The notes below the pieces were generated by a model. The model did no database searches and was not told the DNA's origin. It saw only the letters and a program-made list of their open reading frames with translations. 17,525 nt of DNA, taken from Pseudomonadota bacterium (GTDB lineage: Bacteria > Pseudomonadota > Gammaproteobacteria > UBA6186 > Azoamicaceae). The DNA is taken from contig JAJZUR010000015.1 in the NCBI GenBank assembly GCA_021848375.1, forward strand, positions 1-17,525, in the 5' to 3' direction. Of this stretch, positions 1 to 7,431 are shown piece after piece. Numbering within the stretch: position 1 is the stretch's first letter; every line of letters begins with the position of its first letter. The translations under genes and the position numbers were made by a program.

Positions 1-1
1 A

Positions 2-1060
2 ACCGACAATAATGAAATCATTGAGGTATCGAGAAATGATATTCAAAAAATATCTAATACAGAGGTTAATTTTAATATAAGTCATTTAATCCAAAGCATT
101 AGGAATTTGATCACGCCTGCAATAACGCAAAAAAACTTAAAATTAGCCGTTGAATTTGATGAACAAATTCCTTCTTCTTTAATTGGTCAGCGCTTAAATG
201 TTTATCGAATTCTACTTAATTTAATTTCTAATGCGATTAAATTTACTGAACAAGGTGGTATTAAGATTAGTTTAAGGCTGATAAGACAAACCAGTACCGA
301 AGCTTTTATAAAGATGAGTGTTCAAGATACCGGTATTGGGATCTCTAAAGATAAATTAGAAATTATATTTGAACGATTCACTCGGCTTAATCCTGCGTAC
401 GAAGGGATTTATAAAGGCAGCGGCTTGGGTTTGTCCATTGTCAAAAAATTTATTAAGGAAATGCAGGGTGAAATTTCCGTGGAAAGCGAAGAAGGAAAAG
501 GAAGTACATTCATCTGTATCTTCCCCCTTAAAAAAATACAGAAATTTGAGGATAAGGCGCCTAATAATGAAGAGTTATTGAACGTAAATGAAGTTGAGTT
601 TTTCACTGGAAAAAATGATAAAACCAATTTAACGACAACCTCTTTTGCTGCAAAAAAACCTATCGAACTTCATAGTTTATTACGTAATCAGTATAACATT
701 TTATTAATTGAAGATAATTTAATTGCAGCTAACGCCATAAAAGATACTCTAGAATCCTTAAAATGTGAAGTCAATATTGCCTATACGGGATGCGCAGCAG
801 TTGAAGTCTTTATGCCAGAAACGTATGATCTCATTTATCTAGATCTTGGTTTACCAGATATTGATGGGCTCTCGATTATAAAGATCCTGCGGAAAATTGA
901 AGCTTATGCAAAACAAAAAACCACTATACTGGCCTTGTCTGCTCATATTGATGAAAATATAAAATTATCCTGTTTGCACAGTGGCTTCGACGGTGTTTAT
1001 TCCAAACCATTGCTACGACATCAGGTAGAGCAACATCTTTTACTTTATGGAAAAATGTAG
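2..1060 (+). CDS. Hybrid sensor histidine kinase/response regulator, 3' part (5' end outside window)
   Basis: The reading frame is open from the left edge, so the true start lies outside the window; 352 residues are visible. The first ~150 residues form a GHKL ATPase domain. It shows the N box (NLISNAIKFTEQG), the G1 box (DTGIGI), an F box (ERF) and the G2 box (GSGLGLSIVKKF). After a linker of about 65 residues comes a receiver domain: acidic pair in LLIEDN, phospho-acceptor Asp in YLDLGLPDIDG (codon 842-844), the conserved Ser in ALSAH and the Lys in SKPL. Family knowledge: such hybrid kinases autophosphorylate on a His in a dimerisation domain, which here must lie upstream, then pass the phosphate to the receiver. 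No Hpt domain follows the receiver, so a separate phosphotransfer partner is expected. The signal sensed cannot be inferred. The gene is convergent with the next one, 34 bp away, and is visibly more AT-rich than the core genes. Confidence 0.93.
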   Translation, partial: TDNNEIIEVSRNDIQKISNTEVNFNISHLIQSIRNLITPAITQKNLKLAVEFDEQIPSSLIGQRLNVYRILLNLISNAIKFTEQGGIKISLRLIRQTSTEAFIKMSVQDTGIGISKDKLEIIFERFTRLNPAYEGIYKGSGLGLSIVKKFIKEMQGEISVESEEGKGSTFICIFPLKKIQKFEDKAPNNEELLNVNEVEFFTGKNDKTNLTTTSFAAKKPIELHSLLRNQYNILLIEDNLIAANAIKDTLESLKCEVNIAYTGCAAVEVFMPETYDLIYLDLGLPDIDGLSIIKILRKIEAYAKQKTTILALSAHIDENIKLSCLHSGFDGVYSKPLLRHQVEQHLLLYGKM

Positions 1061-1094
1061 TCTGGAGTGCAAGCCTATGACCTGCAGCCAGTTT

Positions 1095-1424
1095 TTAGGC
1101 AGCCTTTTGTCGAGTAGTAGTAGACGTTTTTCTTTTCTGTCGGGTTGCAGCAGCTTTTCTGGCAGAAGCAGAACGCTCGGCCACAGGACGGGCAGCCGCC
1201 GCTCTTCCACCTTTTTTTCCGCCTTTTTGAGCAGGTTTTTTATTCTTCGGTTTTCCTACCCCGCTTCCGCCTTTTTTGCCTCCCCCCGTCATCTTGTTAA
1301 CCGTCGCCCAAGCCCTTCTTTCAGCTTCTTTTTTGGGAGTACCGCGAGATTCATAACCTTCTTCAATGTGTTCTGCTTGCCTTTTTTGTTTAGATGAGTA
1401 TTTTGCTTTAGAACCGCGCGTCAT
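1095..1424 (-). CDS. Small basic protein with KYSxKQKRQAEHIEEGY-type N-terminus and Lys/Ala-rich tail
   Basis: A 109-residue, very basic protein. Residues 1-55 match from memory a small conserved family, often labelled 'plasmid stabilization protein' in proteobacterial genomes, with the pattern KYSxKQKRQAEHIEEGYExRG, then KEAERRAWATVNK and a GGGKK patch. Residues 55-109 are low-complexity Lys, Ala, Arg, Gly and Thr, like the tail of histone H1 or other bacterial histone-like proteins. Nucleic-acid binding is my inference; no catalytic motif is visible. I chose the ATG at 1424 because GAGGAGG sits 4 bases upstream. An in-frame ATG at 1454 would add 10 residues and begin inside the hairpin at 1453-1483. 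The gene lies between the convergent kinase and the mpg end of the rnr-rlmB-mpg operon. The plasmid-stabilisation label should not be taken literally, because nothing here suggests a plasmid. Confidence 0.85.
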   Translation of the reverse strand: MTRGSKAKYSSKQKRQAEHIEEGYESRGTPKKEAERRAWATVNKMTGGGKKGGSGVGKPKNKKPAQKGGKKGGRAAAARPVAERSASARKAAATRQKRKTSTTTRQKAA

Positions 1425-1428
1425 ATAT

Positions 1429-1435
1429 CCTCCTC
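1429..1435 (-). promoter_or_regulatory. Strong ribosome binding site of the basic protein gene
   Basis: On the minus strand the bases read GAGGAGG, followed by ATAT and then ATG at 1424. This near-perfect Shine-Dalgarno site fixes the start at 1424 rather than the upstream in-frame ATG at 1454. Confidence 0.8.
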
Positions 1436-1452
1436 TCTCTTCATCCATAACC

Positions 1453-1483
1453 AAAACGGGAACCAGTTTTTAGTTCCCGTTTT
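1453..1483. terminator. Perfect 11-bp hairpin, probable terminator of the rnr-rlmB-mpg operon
   Basis: AAAACGGGAAC (1453-1463) and GTTCCCGTTTT (1473-1483) are perfect inverted repeats around a 9-base loop. The A-rich left flank and T-rich right flank give a U-run in either direction, so it could end transcripts from both sides. On the minus strand it lies about 95 bp past the mpg stop and only 29 bp before the start of the basic protein gene. That gene's promoter must therefore be squeezed next to the hairpin, or the hairpin lies in its leader as an attenuator. Confidence 0.65.
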
Positions 1484-1578
1484 AGCCGTCATTTTCTTCG
1501 GAGCTAAACACTGCTTGCTACACTAGCATTATTTACTTTCTCATATTGCTTATAAACTGGGAGTTTCCCTAATTTAAA

Positions 1579-2100
1579 TTAGCTCTCTATCGCCAAAAAC
1601 CGCCAGTGTTTATCAAGGCCGACTTTTATACCAATTCTAGGGGATACCGAAAATTTGCATGTCTTTTTTATATCGAGCACATATAAATCCTTACTTTCAA
1701 TAATATCCACTCCATTTTGTTCTTTGGTAATCCCAAAATATCTGCATAGTTTACCGGGTCCATTTAAATGAACATTCGTTTTATCTAAAAGCTGCACGCC
1801 TCTAATTAAAACGGCCGCCGGAAAACCTTTTTTTTCAGTCACAAAATTAAGGCAATAGTACATTCCATATATTAAGTAAACATACGCATGACCCGCTTCA
1901 CCAAACATAAGCTTTGTTCTCGGGGTTTCTCCCTTTGCAGCATGGGAGGCTGGATCATCACCAAAATAAGCTTCCGTTTCGGTAATAATCCCATACTGAC
2001 CATTGAAAACTACAACTTTTCCTAACAACGCTTCTGCAACCTGTAACGTCGGACGATTAAAGAATGAACGTTTTAGCCTTTTCGCTTTAGCAATATTCAT
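1579..2100 (-). CDS. mpg: DNA-3-methyladenine glycosylase (AAG/Mpg family)
   Basis: A base-excision-repair enzyme that flips out and removes alkylated purines such as 3-methyladenine, leaving an abasic site. The 173 residues match the AAG/MPG fold, not AlkA or Tag. The active-site strand reads TETEAYFG, with Glu43 in the place of the catalytic Glu and Tyr45 in the place of the stacking Tyr of human AAG. His53 follows in ASHA. YGMYYCLN (residues 78-85) and NGPGKL (113-118) are family hallmarks, and the C-terminus PRIGI...WRF is close to the usual end, so the gene seems complete though slightly short. The ATG at 2100 has no clear Shine-Dalgarno. It lies 23 bp after rlmB and is the last gene of the rnr-rlmB-mpg run, ahead of the hairpin at 1453-1483. 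Confidence 0.93.
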   Translation of the reverse strand: MNIAKAKRLKRSFFNRPTLQVAEALLGKVVVFNGQYGIITETEAYFGDDPASHAAKGETPRTKLMFGEAGHAYVYLIYGMYYCLNFVTEKKGFPAAVLIRGVQLLDKTNVHLNGPGKLCRYFGITKEQNGVDIIESKDLYVLDIKKTCKFSVSPRIGIKVGLDKHWRFLAIES

Positions 2101-2123
2101 TGGTCAAAACCAAATTCCATACC

Positions 2124-2861
2124 TTAAATTCTCTGTCGAACGGCTTCATATAAGCAAATGCCCGCTGCAACCGACACGTTGAGACTTTCAACAACCCCTG
2201 CCATAGGTATATGCATTAACACATCGCAATGCGCTTCGGTTAAACGACGCAAACCCGTGCCCTCTGCGCCTAATACCAGCGCAACCGAAGATTTAAAATC
2301 CATGGCAAATACGGATTGCTTAGCAGTGGCGCTAGTGCCTAAGATCCAAATACCTTGTTCTTTTAATTGCTCTAACGCACGAACTAAATTGGTGACTTGC
2401 ACAATAGGAACAGTTTCGGCAGCGCCTGAGGCAACTTTGCGCACAATTGGCGTAATGCCGGCGGCCTTGTCTTTCGGAATAATAACAGCCGTAACGCCCG
2501 CGGCATCCGCGGTGCGTAAGCAAGCGCCTAAATTATGGGGATCTTGCACACCATCTAGGACTAATAATAAGGGCTTAGTTTTAAGGGGAGATATGTTTTC
2601 TAAAAGCTCGTCCAACGATAAGAGTCTTGGCGGGCGAATTTTTGCGGCAACACCTTGATGCGTTGCATCGGGTAACCAATTATCCAATTGTTTTTTGGTG
2701 AGGATAGTTAAGGCTATTTTTTGCGATTTGGATTGAGAGATAATGGAGGATAAACGTTGTTCATCACGAGAATCGACAATAAAAACTTCTAAGATCTGTT
2801 CTGGGTTTCTGTCAAGTAAACTTTGTATGGCATGAATACCGTAAATTAAATCGTCGCGCAT
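2124..2861 (-). CDS. rlmB: 23S rRNA (guanosine-2'-O-)-methyltransferase RlmB
   Basis: A SpoU/TrmH-class (SPOUT) enzyme that methylates the 2'-OH of G2251 in the peptidyl-transferase P loop of 23S rRNA, using S-adenosylmethionine. The 245 residues match the family length. The N-terminal substrate-binding domain opens with IYGIHAIQSLL and ends near HQGVAA (residues 68-73). The knotted catalytic domain shows all three SpoU motifs: motif 1 NLGACLRTA (110-118), motif 2 VLGAEGTGLR (196-205) and motif 3 IPMAGVVESLNVSVA (218-232). The ATG lies only 2 bp beyond the rnr stop codon, so the two are almost certainly co-transcribed and translationally coupled. The rnr-rlmB pairing is widespread in gammaproteobacteria. 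Confidence 0.97.
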   Translation of the reverse strand: MRDDLIYGIHAIQSLLDRNPEQILEVFIVDSRDEQRLSSIISQSKSQKIALTILTKKQLDNWLPDATHQGVAAKIRPPRLLSLDELLENISPLKTKPLLLVLDGVQDPHNLGACLRTADAAGVTAVIIPKDKAAGITPIVRKVASGAAETVPIVQVTNLVRALEQLKEQGIWILGTSATAKQSVFAMDFKSSVALVLGAEGTGLRRLTEAHCDVLMHIPMAGVVESLNVSVAAGICLYEAVRQRI

Positions 2862-2863
2862 GT

Positions 2864-5194
2864 CTATTTTCTTCTTCGTGATTTTCTTTTTTCTTTGCTG
2901 CGCGAGCGTTTAGAGCGTTTATGGCTGCCTTTTTTGTCCGCAGAGGGGTCTTTCGGATGATGAAAACGCTTTCCCTTTCGCTTAGAACCCTCTGGAGCAC
3001 TGGTTAATTCAAAATCTATTTTTCTATCATCAATGTCAACTTTAATGACGCGAACTTTCACCTGACCACCGAGTTTATATTCTATGCCGCTACGCTCGCC
3101 GACCAAACGGTGATGAATAGCATCAAAAAAATAATAATCGTTACGTAAACTCGTAACATGCACCAGACCATCAATATAAATGTCTTTTAATTCTACAAAA
3201 AAGCCAAAGCGAGTAACGCCTGAGATGATCCCCTCAAATTCTTCACCAATGTGTTTTTGTATGTATTGGCACTTTAACCAACGAATAGAATCTCGAGTAG
3301 CATCATCGGCGCGCCGCTCAGTCATGGAAGTATGATCGCCCAATTTTACTAAAGATTCTTGATATTTCTCAGCTTTGGATTCTTCCATCTTTTTAGGCGT
3401 CCATTGCTTGCGCAAAACTGATTTTATTTGACGATGAACGAAGAGATCGGGATAACGACGAATGGGAGACGTAAAATGACAATAGGCAGGATAAGCCAAC
3501 CCAAAGTGACCTAAATTATCCTTAGAATAAACCGCTTGACTTAATGAACGCAACAAAATAGTTTGAATAATATTTGCATCCGGCCTTTTTTGTACGGAAC
3601 GTAATAATTTCGCATAATCGAGTGGCTTTGGTTGTTTCCCCCCGCCAAGTGGTAAGCCCAATTCATTTAGAAATACTCTGAGATCGGCCAGTTTTTCTTC
3701 CGGTGGTCCTTCGTGATTACGATATAAAGCAGGTAATTTATGTTTTTTCAAAAAACGCGCCGTCGCTACATTCGCGCATAACATGCATTCTTCGATTAAA
3801 CGATGAGCATCATTGCGTTGAACCGGTTCGATCTGACTGATCTTACCATCTTTTCCAAAGAGGATTCGAGTTTCAACCGTTTCAAATTCAATCGCACCTC
3901 GCCGCTCACGCTCAATTCTTAAGACATCATATAATTTATGTAGAGTTTGAATATGGAGCAATAATTTTGCATATTGTTCTTTTAAAGTTTCATTGCCACC
4001 AGCTAAAAGAGCAGCAACTTTTGTATAGGTTAAGCGTGCGTGTGAACGCATGATCCCTTCGTGAAATTCATAGCGCGTCATTTTTCCATCCGCATTCACA
4101 TTCATCACACAAACCATACACAGTCGTTCAACGTCGGGATTTAATGAACATAACCCATTCGATAATTTTTCTGGCAACATAGGGATCACGCGGCTCGGGA
4201 AATAAACTGAATTTCCGCGTTCTTGCGCTTCTTTATCTAATGCCGTATTCGCTCGTACATAATAACTCACGTCAGCAATCGCAACGTATAATCGAAAATT
4301 GCCATCCCGTTTTTCTTCACAATATACCGCATCATCAAAATCCCTGGAATCTTCGCCATCAATGGTGACAAACGGCAATTCCCGCACGTCTAATCTGCCC
4401 CGCTTAGCGGAAGCAGGAACGGTATCGGACAATTTATCGATTTCTTGTAAAACAGCATCTGACCAAATCTGTGGTAAATTATACGCGCGCGCCGCCGCCA
4501 TCATTTCAATCCCTGGGGTATTTTCTCGACCCAAGACTTCCACAATTTGTCCCAACGGTTCTGACCAACGGGACGATTGTCGAATTAACTCTACAATCAC
4601 AATATCGCCATCTTTTGCTTGTGCTTCTTTGCCTTGCGGGATCAAAATATTTTGTGCAACTTCTTTACCATGCGGAATCACATGACAAAAACCAGTTTCT
4701 TGCACAAAACGACCTGTCACCACAATGCGCTGTTGTTCGATAATTTCAACGAGTTTGCCTTCCCGCGGCGTATCCCCTTCGACCTCCAGCGTAGAAACAA
4801 TCACCCGATTCCCGGTATAAACCGCATGCGCATCATCTAATGATAATAAGATCCGATTACTGCCATCTTTTGGTATTACCCAGGTTTTGGCATATTTACC
4901 TTTCTCGATAAGGACATTGCCTTCCAACAAGACGCGTTGACCAGCCGGCCAGAAAAATCCTCCCTTAAGACGCTCTAATTGCGCATCCCGTATCATTGCT
5001 TTAATTCGACGGTGTAATGCATCTTGAACTTCTTCATCAAGAAGTTGTAATTCCGCGATAAGCGTTTGATAATTCGCAGGTTTCCCGCGCCGCTTTAAGT
5101 GTTCTATGATAAATTCGCGACTCGGAATAGGGCGTTCATACTTAGAAGCCTCCCGTGCTGCAAAAGGATCAGATTTGCTTGTTTTCTTACTCAT
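2864..5194 (-). CDS. rnr: Ribonuclease R (3'-5' exoribonuclease)
   Basis: A processive exoribonuclease that degrades structured RNA and takes part in rRNA quality control and trans-translation. The protein has 776 residues (E. coli about 813). Domain order: winged-helix segment (about 25-80), cold-shock OB domains (about 85-225), catalytic RNB domain (about 267-595), S1 domain (about 648-732) and a Lys/Arg-rich tail (about 735-776). The Mg-binding acidic cluster is DGEDSRDFDDAV, with Asp279, Asp285, Asp287 and Asp288 in the positions of the E. coli catalytic aspartates. The S1 domain is seen in SGVTRFGFFVEL. The basic tail is the part known in E. coli to engage structured RNA and tmRNA-SmpB. 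The ATG at 5194 has TAGGA 3 bases upstream. The 57 bp between it and the divergent tRNA-Leu gene must hold a promoter, although I do not see a strong one on this strand. Confidence 0.98.
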   Translation of the reverse strand: MSKKTSKSDPFAAREASKYERPIPSREFIIEHLKRRGKPANYQTLIAELQLLDEEVQDALHRRIKAMIRDAQLERLKGGFFWPAGQRVLLEGNVLIEKGKYAKTWVIPKDGSNRILLSLDDAHAVYTGNRVIVSTLEVEGDTPREGKLVEIIEQQRIVVTGRFVQETGFCHVIPHGKEVAQNILIPQGKEAQAKDGDIVIVELIRQSSRWSEPLGQIVEVLGRENTPGIEMMAAARAYNLPQIWSDAVLQEIDKLSDTVPASAKRGRLDVRELPFVTIDGEDSRDFDDAVYCEEKRDGNFRLYVAIADVSYYVRANTALDKEAQERGNSVYFPSRVIPMLPEKLSNGLCSLNPDVERLCMVCVMNVNADGKMTRYEFHEGIMRSHARLTYTKVAALLAGGNETLKEQYAKLLLHIQTLHKLYDVLRIERERRGAIEFETVETRILFGKDGKISQIEPVQRNDAHRLIEECMLCANVATARFLKKHKLPALYRNHEGPPEEKLADLRVFLNELGLPLGGGKQPKPLDYAKLLRSVQKRPDANIIQTILLRSLSQAVYSKDNLGHFGLAYPAYCHFTSPIRRYPDLFVHRQIKSVLRKQWTPKKMEESKAEKYQESLVKLGDHTSMTERRADDATRDSIRWLKCQYIQKHIGEEFEGIISGVTRFGFFVELKDIYIDGLVHVTSLRNDYYFFDAIHHRLVGERSGIEYKLGGQVKVRVIKVDIDDRKIDFELTSAPEGSKRKGKRFHHPKDPSADKKGSHKRSKRSRSKEKRKSRRRK

Positions 5195-5209
5195 ATTCCT
5201 ATCATATCA

Positions 5210-5238
5210 TTGACAATACCCTAAAGTCTCGGTAGATT
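5210..5238 (+). promoter_or_regulatory. Sigma-70-type promoter of tRNA-Leu
   Basis: TTGACA (5210-5215), a perfect -35 hexamer, is followed after exactly 17 bases by TAGATT (5233-5238), a 4/6 match to the -10 consensus. Transcription would begin near 5245, just ahead of the mature tRNA 5' end at 5252. The strength suits a stable RNA gene. Confidence 0.75.
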
Positions 5239-5251
5239 TTGCCACACTGCT

Positions 5252-5338
5252 GCCGAGGTGGTGAAATTGGTAGACACGCAAGTTTCAGGTACTTGTGGAG
5301 GAAACTCCTTGGAGGTTCAAGTCCTCTCCTCGGCACCA
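5252..5338 (+). tRNA. tRNA-Leu, anticodon CAG
   Basis: The 87-base gene folds as a class II tRNA. The acceptor stem pairs GCCGAGG with CCTCGGC; the D loop carries TGGTAGACACGC; the anticodon stem CAAGT/ACTTG encloses the loop TTCAGGT (anticodon CAG, reading CUG). It has a long variable arm, a TTCAAGT T loop with a GGAGG/CCTCT stem (one G-U pair), and a genomically encoded CCA at 5336-5338. It is the only plus-strand gene between 1579 and 13944 and lies between hflC and rnr. Its last base directly abuts the stop codon of the convergent hflC. No obvious terminator follows the CCA. Confidence 0.98.
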
Positions 5339-6253
5339 CTATTGATTTGCGCCCTGCCCAATACTTTGAAAATATTTAAAGAAATCTCCATCCGGTTTTA
5401 ACACCAAGATATCGTTCTTGTCTTTAAACGTGTTTTTATAAGCCTCAAGGCTGCGATAAAAACGATAAAATTCTGGAGATTGATTGTAGCTATCGGCATA
5501 AATTTGGGCCGCTTTACTATCACCTTCACCTCGTAATCGCTCTGCATCCTTTTGGGCTTCCGCCAGCATTACACGCGCCATGCGATCGGCATCAGCACGT
5601 ATAATCGCTGCTTTAGATTCCCCACTGGCCCGATAAGCAACCGCAACACGATTACGCTCACTGCTCATGCGCGCAAAGACTTTTGCGTTTACTTCGGGCG
5701 GGTATTCTACGCGATTAACGCGTACATCGACAATTTCCATCCCATATCCGGTAATGTCTTCGTTCGCTCGAAATCTTAGCGTTTCCATTAATTCTTTACG
5801 CTCACCAGACACAACATTTTGCAAGGTTCTCTGGCCAAATTCTGAATGCAAAACACCCTTTACATCTTGACTTAATAATTGATCAGCGCGATCACGCCCG
5901 CTAACGCCTTCGGCAACACCATGGGTCGTGTTATAATATAAAGCATAATCATTAATGCGCCACTGCACAAAAAGATCGACCATCAGTACTTCTTTTTCCT
6001 TCGTGACTATTCGCTCTGATGGCACTTCCGTCATATTCAAACGCGCATCAAAAATATGCACCACATCAATCAAGGGTAACTTCCAATGAAGCCCAGGATT
6101 ATATACTTTAACTTTACCATCGCTATTTTTTTTAAGCTCCCCAAGCCTTGCGACAATGGCTCGATCCGTCTCATATACGGTAAACACACTCAAGCCGAAT
6201 ATCACTAGAACAATAACAATTGTCGTTATTAACGATGTAAATGATTTTATCAT
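5339..6253 (-). CDS. hflC: HflC, SPFH-domain modulator of FtsH protease
   Basis: HflC forms, with HflK, a large periplasmic assembly that surrounds and modulates the inner-membrane AAA protease FtsH. The 304-residue protein begins with a membrane anchor (about residues 8-26, N-in). The SPFH/band-7 domain follows: VYETDRAIVARLGEL, NPGLHWKLPLID, then the characteristic VDVRVNRVEYPPEV. The later alanine-, glutamate- and arginine-rich coiled coil includes AEAQKDAERLRGEGDSKAA. The start overlaps the hflK stop by 4 bp (ATGA), the usual coupled arrangement. The TAG stop at 5339-5341 directly touches the 3' end of the opposite-strand tRNA-Leu. Confidence 0.97.
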   Translation of the reverse strand: MIKSFTSLITTIVIVLVIFGLSVFTVYETDRAIVARLGELKKNSDGKVKVYNPGLHWKLPLIDVVHIFDARLNMTEVPSERIVTKEKEVLMVDLFVQWRINDYALYYNTTHGVAEGVSGRDRADQLLSQDVKGVLHSEFGQRTLQNVVSGERKELMETLRFRANEDITGYGMEIVDVRVNRVEYPPEVNAKVFARMSSERNRVAVAYRASGESKAAIIRADADRMARVMLAEAQKDAERLRGEGDSKAAQIYADSYNQSPEFYRFYRSLEAYKNTFKDKNDILVLKPDGDFFKYFQSIGQGANQ

Positions 6254-7431
6254 TGGCCCTTCTCCTTCGCCTGATTCGGTGCGGCAGTCGATACTGTATT
6301 GGCGGCTTCAGAAAGTTCGGTTGAACCTTCCGCCATCTTACCGCTTATTAATCGATCTAGCGGTAAATAAATAAGATTATTTCCCGTACCCGAATCAATC
6401 AAAATTTTATTAACACTATTTAAGACATCTTCTATAGTGTCTAAATACATCCGCGTCTGCATCACTTTAGGCGCTTTCTGATATTGGGGTAAAATAAGAT
6501 TAAACCGCTGAACATTCCCTTCTGCAACTAGAATCGTTTCTTGTTTATATCCTAAGGCCTCATTTCGCAAACGCTCAGCATCCCCTTTCGCCCGCGGGAG
6601 CACTTCATTTTCATAAGCCCTTGCCTGATTTACTAATCGCTCTTCGTCTGCAGAAGCTTTAATCACCTCATCAAATGCAGCGCGAACTTCGTCCGGTGCT
6701 TTGGCAAATTGCATAACAACATCCAACACCCATAAACCTGTATTATAATTTTTTAAGGTTTCAATCATTTGTTCTTTCATTGCGCTTGCAATTTCAGAAC
6801 GTTTTGAAGTTAACACTTCATCCATGGTCGATTGCCCAACTACTTGACGTAGCGCACTTTCAGCAGATTGATTCAAACTTCGAACTGGATTAACCACATT
6901 AAACAAATACGAACGCACATCATTGTTGTCCTCACCCACACGATACTGCACCGCAATGCCGACAGAAACAATATTTCCATCCCGTGTTAACATCAATCCA
7001 TTATGATCGCTTGTTGCAACTTGCTCTACATTGACAATCTCTTTAGATTCAATCAAGGGTGGGATCCAATGCGGTCCTGGCCCTTCGGTTCGAATATATT
7101 TGCCAAAACGCATTACCACAGCCCGCTCAGGGGGATCAACAATATAGATCCCGGACAGTAAATATAAAACCAATATTAACGCGAAAACTACTCCGCCAAA
7201 GAAAGGAAACTCTTGCCCCCCACTCTCTGAACCAGAAAACTTTCCGCCACCAAATGCGTTTTTGATTCTTCTCTGAAATTGTCTCAAGATTTGATCTAAA
7301 TCGGGCGGGCCCTGTTCCCCTCCCTTACGTCCCCATGGATTATGACTACCATTATCATTACCGCCTGGTTTATTCCACACCATCGGAAAACGACGTTTGA
7401 TTAACTTATAGATTAACTTTCGTATGTTCAT
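6250..7431 (-). CDS. hflK: HflK, SPFH-domain modulator of FtsH protease
   Basis: Partner of HflC in the HflKC complex. It has a glycine-rich cytoplasmic head with the family signature PWG...GPPDLD (residues 32-46), one membrane segment (about 78-97), the SPFH domain (IVDPPERAVVMRFGKY onward) and a coiled-coil region with YENEVLPRAKGDAERLRNEA. The start is uncertain. The ATG at 7431 overlaps the hflX stop by 4 bp (ATGA), which favours translational coupling, and gives 393 residues. The internal ATG at 7383 (MVWNKPGG) matches the usual HflK N-terminus (MAWN-PG) better, but has no Shine-Dalgarno. I keep 7431; if 7383 is used, a basic 16-residue stretch is lost. It overlaps hflC by 4 bp. Confidence 0.96.
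   Translation of the reverse strand: MNIRKLIYKLIKRRFPMVWNKPGGNDNGSHNPWGRKGGEQGPPDLDQILRQFQRRIKNAFGGGKFSGSESGGQEFPFFGGVVFALILVLYLLSGIYIVDPPERAVVMRFGKYIRTEGPGPHWIPPLIESKEIVNVEQVATSDHNGLMLTRDGNIVSVGIAVQYRVGEDNNDVRSYLFNVVNPVRSLNQSAESALRQVVGQSTMDEVLTSKRSEIASAMKEQMIETLKNYNTGLWVLDVVMQFAKAPDEVRAAFDEVIKASADEERLVNQARAYENEVLPRAKGDAERLRNEALGYKQETILVAEGNVQRFNLILPQYQKAPKVMQTRMYLDTIEDVLNSVNKILIDSGTGNNLIYLPLDRLISGKMAEGSTELSEAANTVSTAAPNQAKEKGQ

Noticed and set aside
1047..1397. A 116-codon plus-strand frame rich in Ser, Phe and Arg
   Set aside because: It is the antisense shadow of the Lys/Ala-rich basic protein gene, which has a strong ribosome site and a recognisable N-terminal family; the plus frame has neither.
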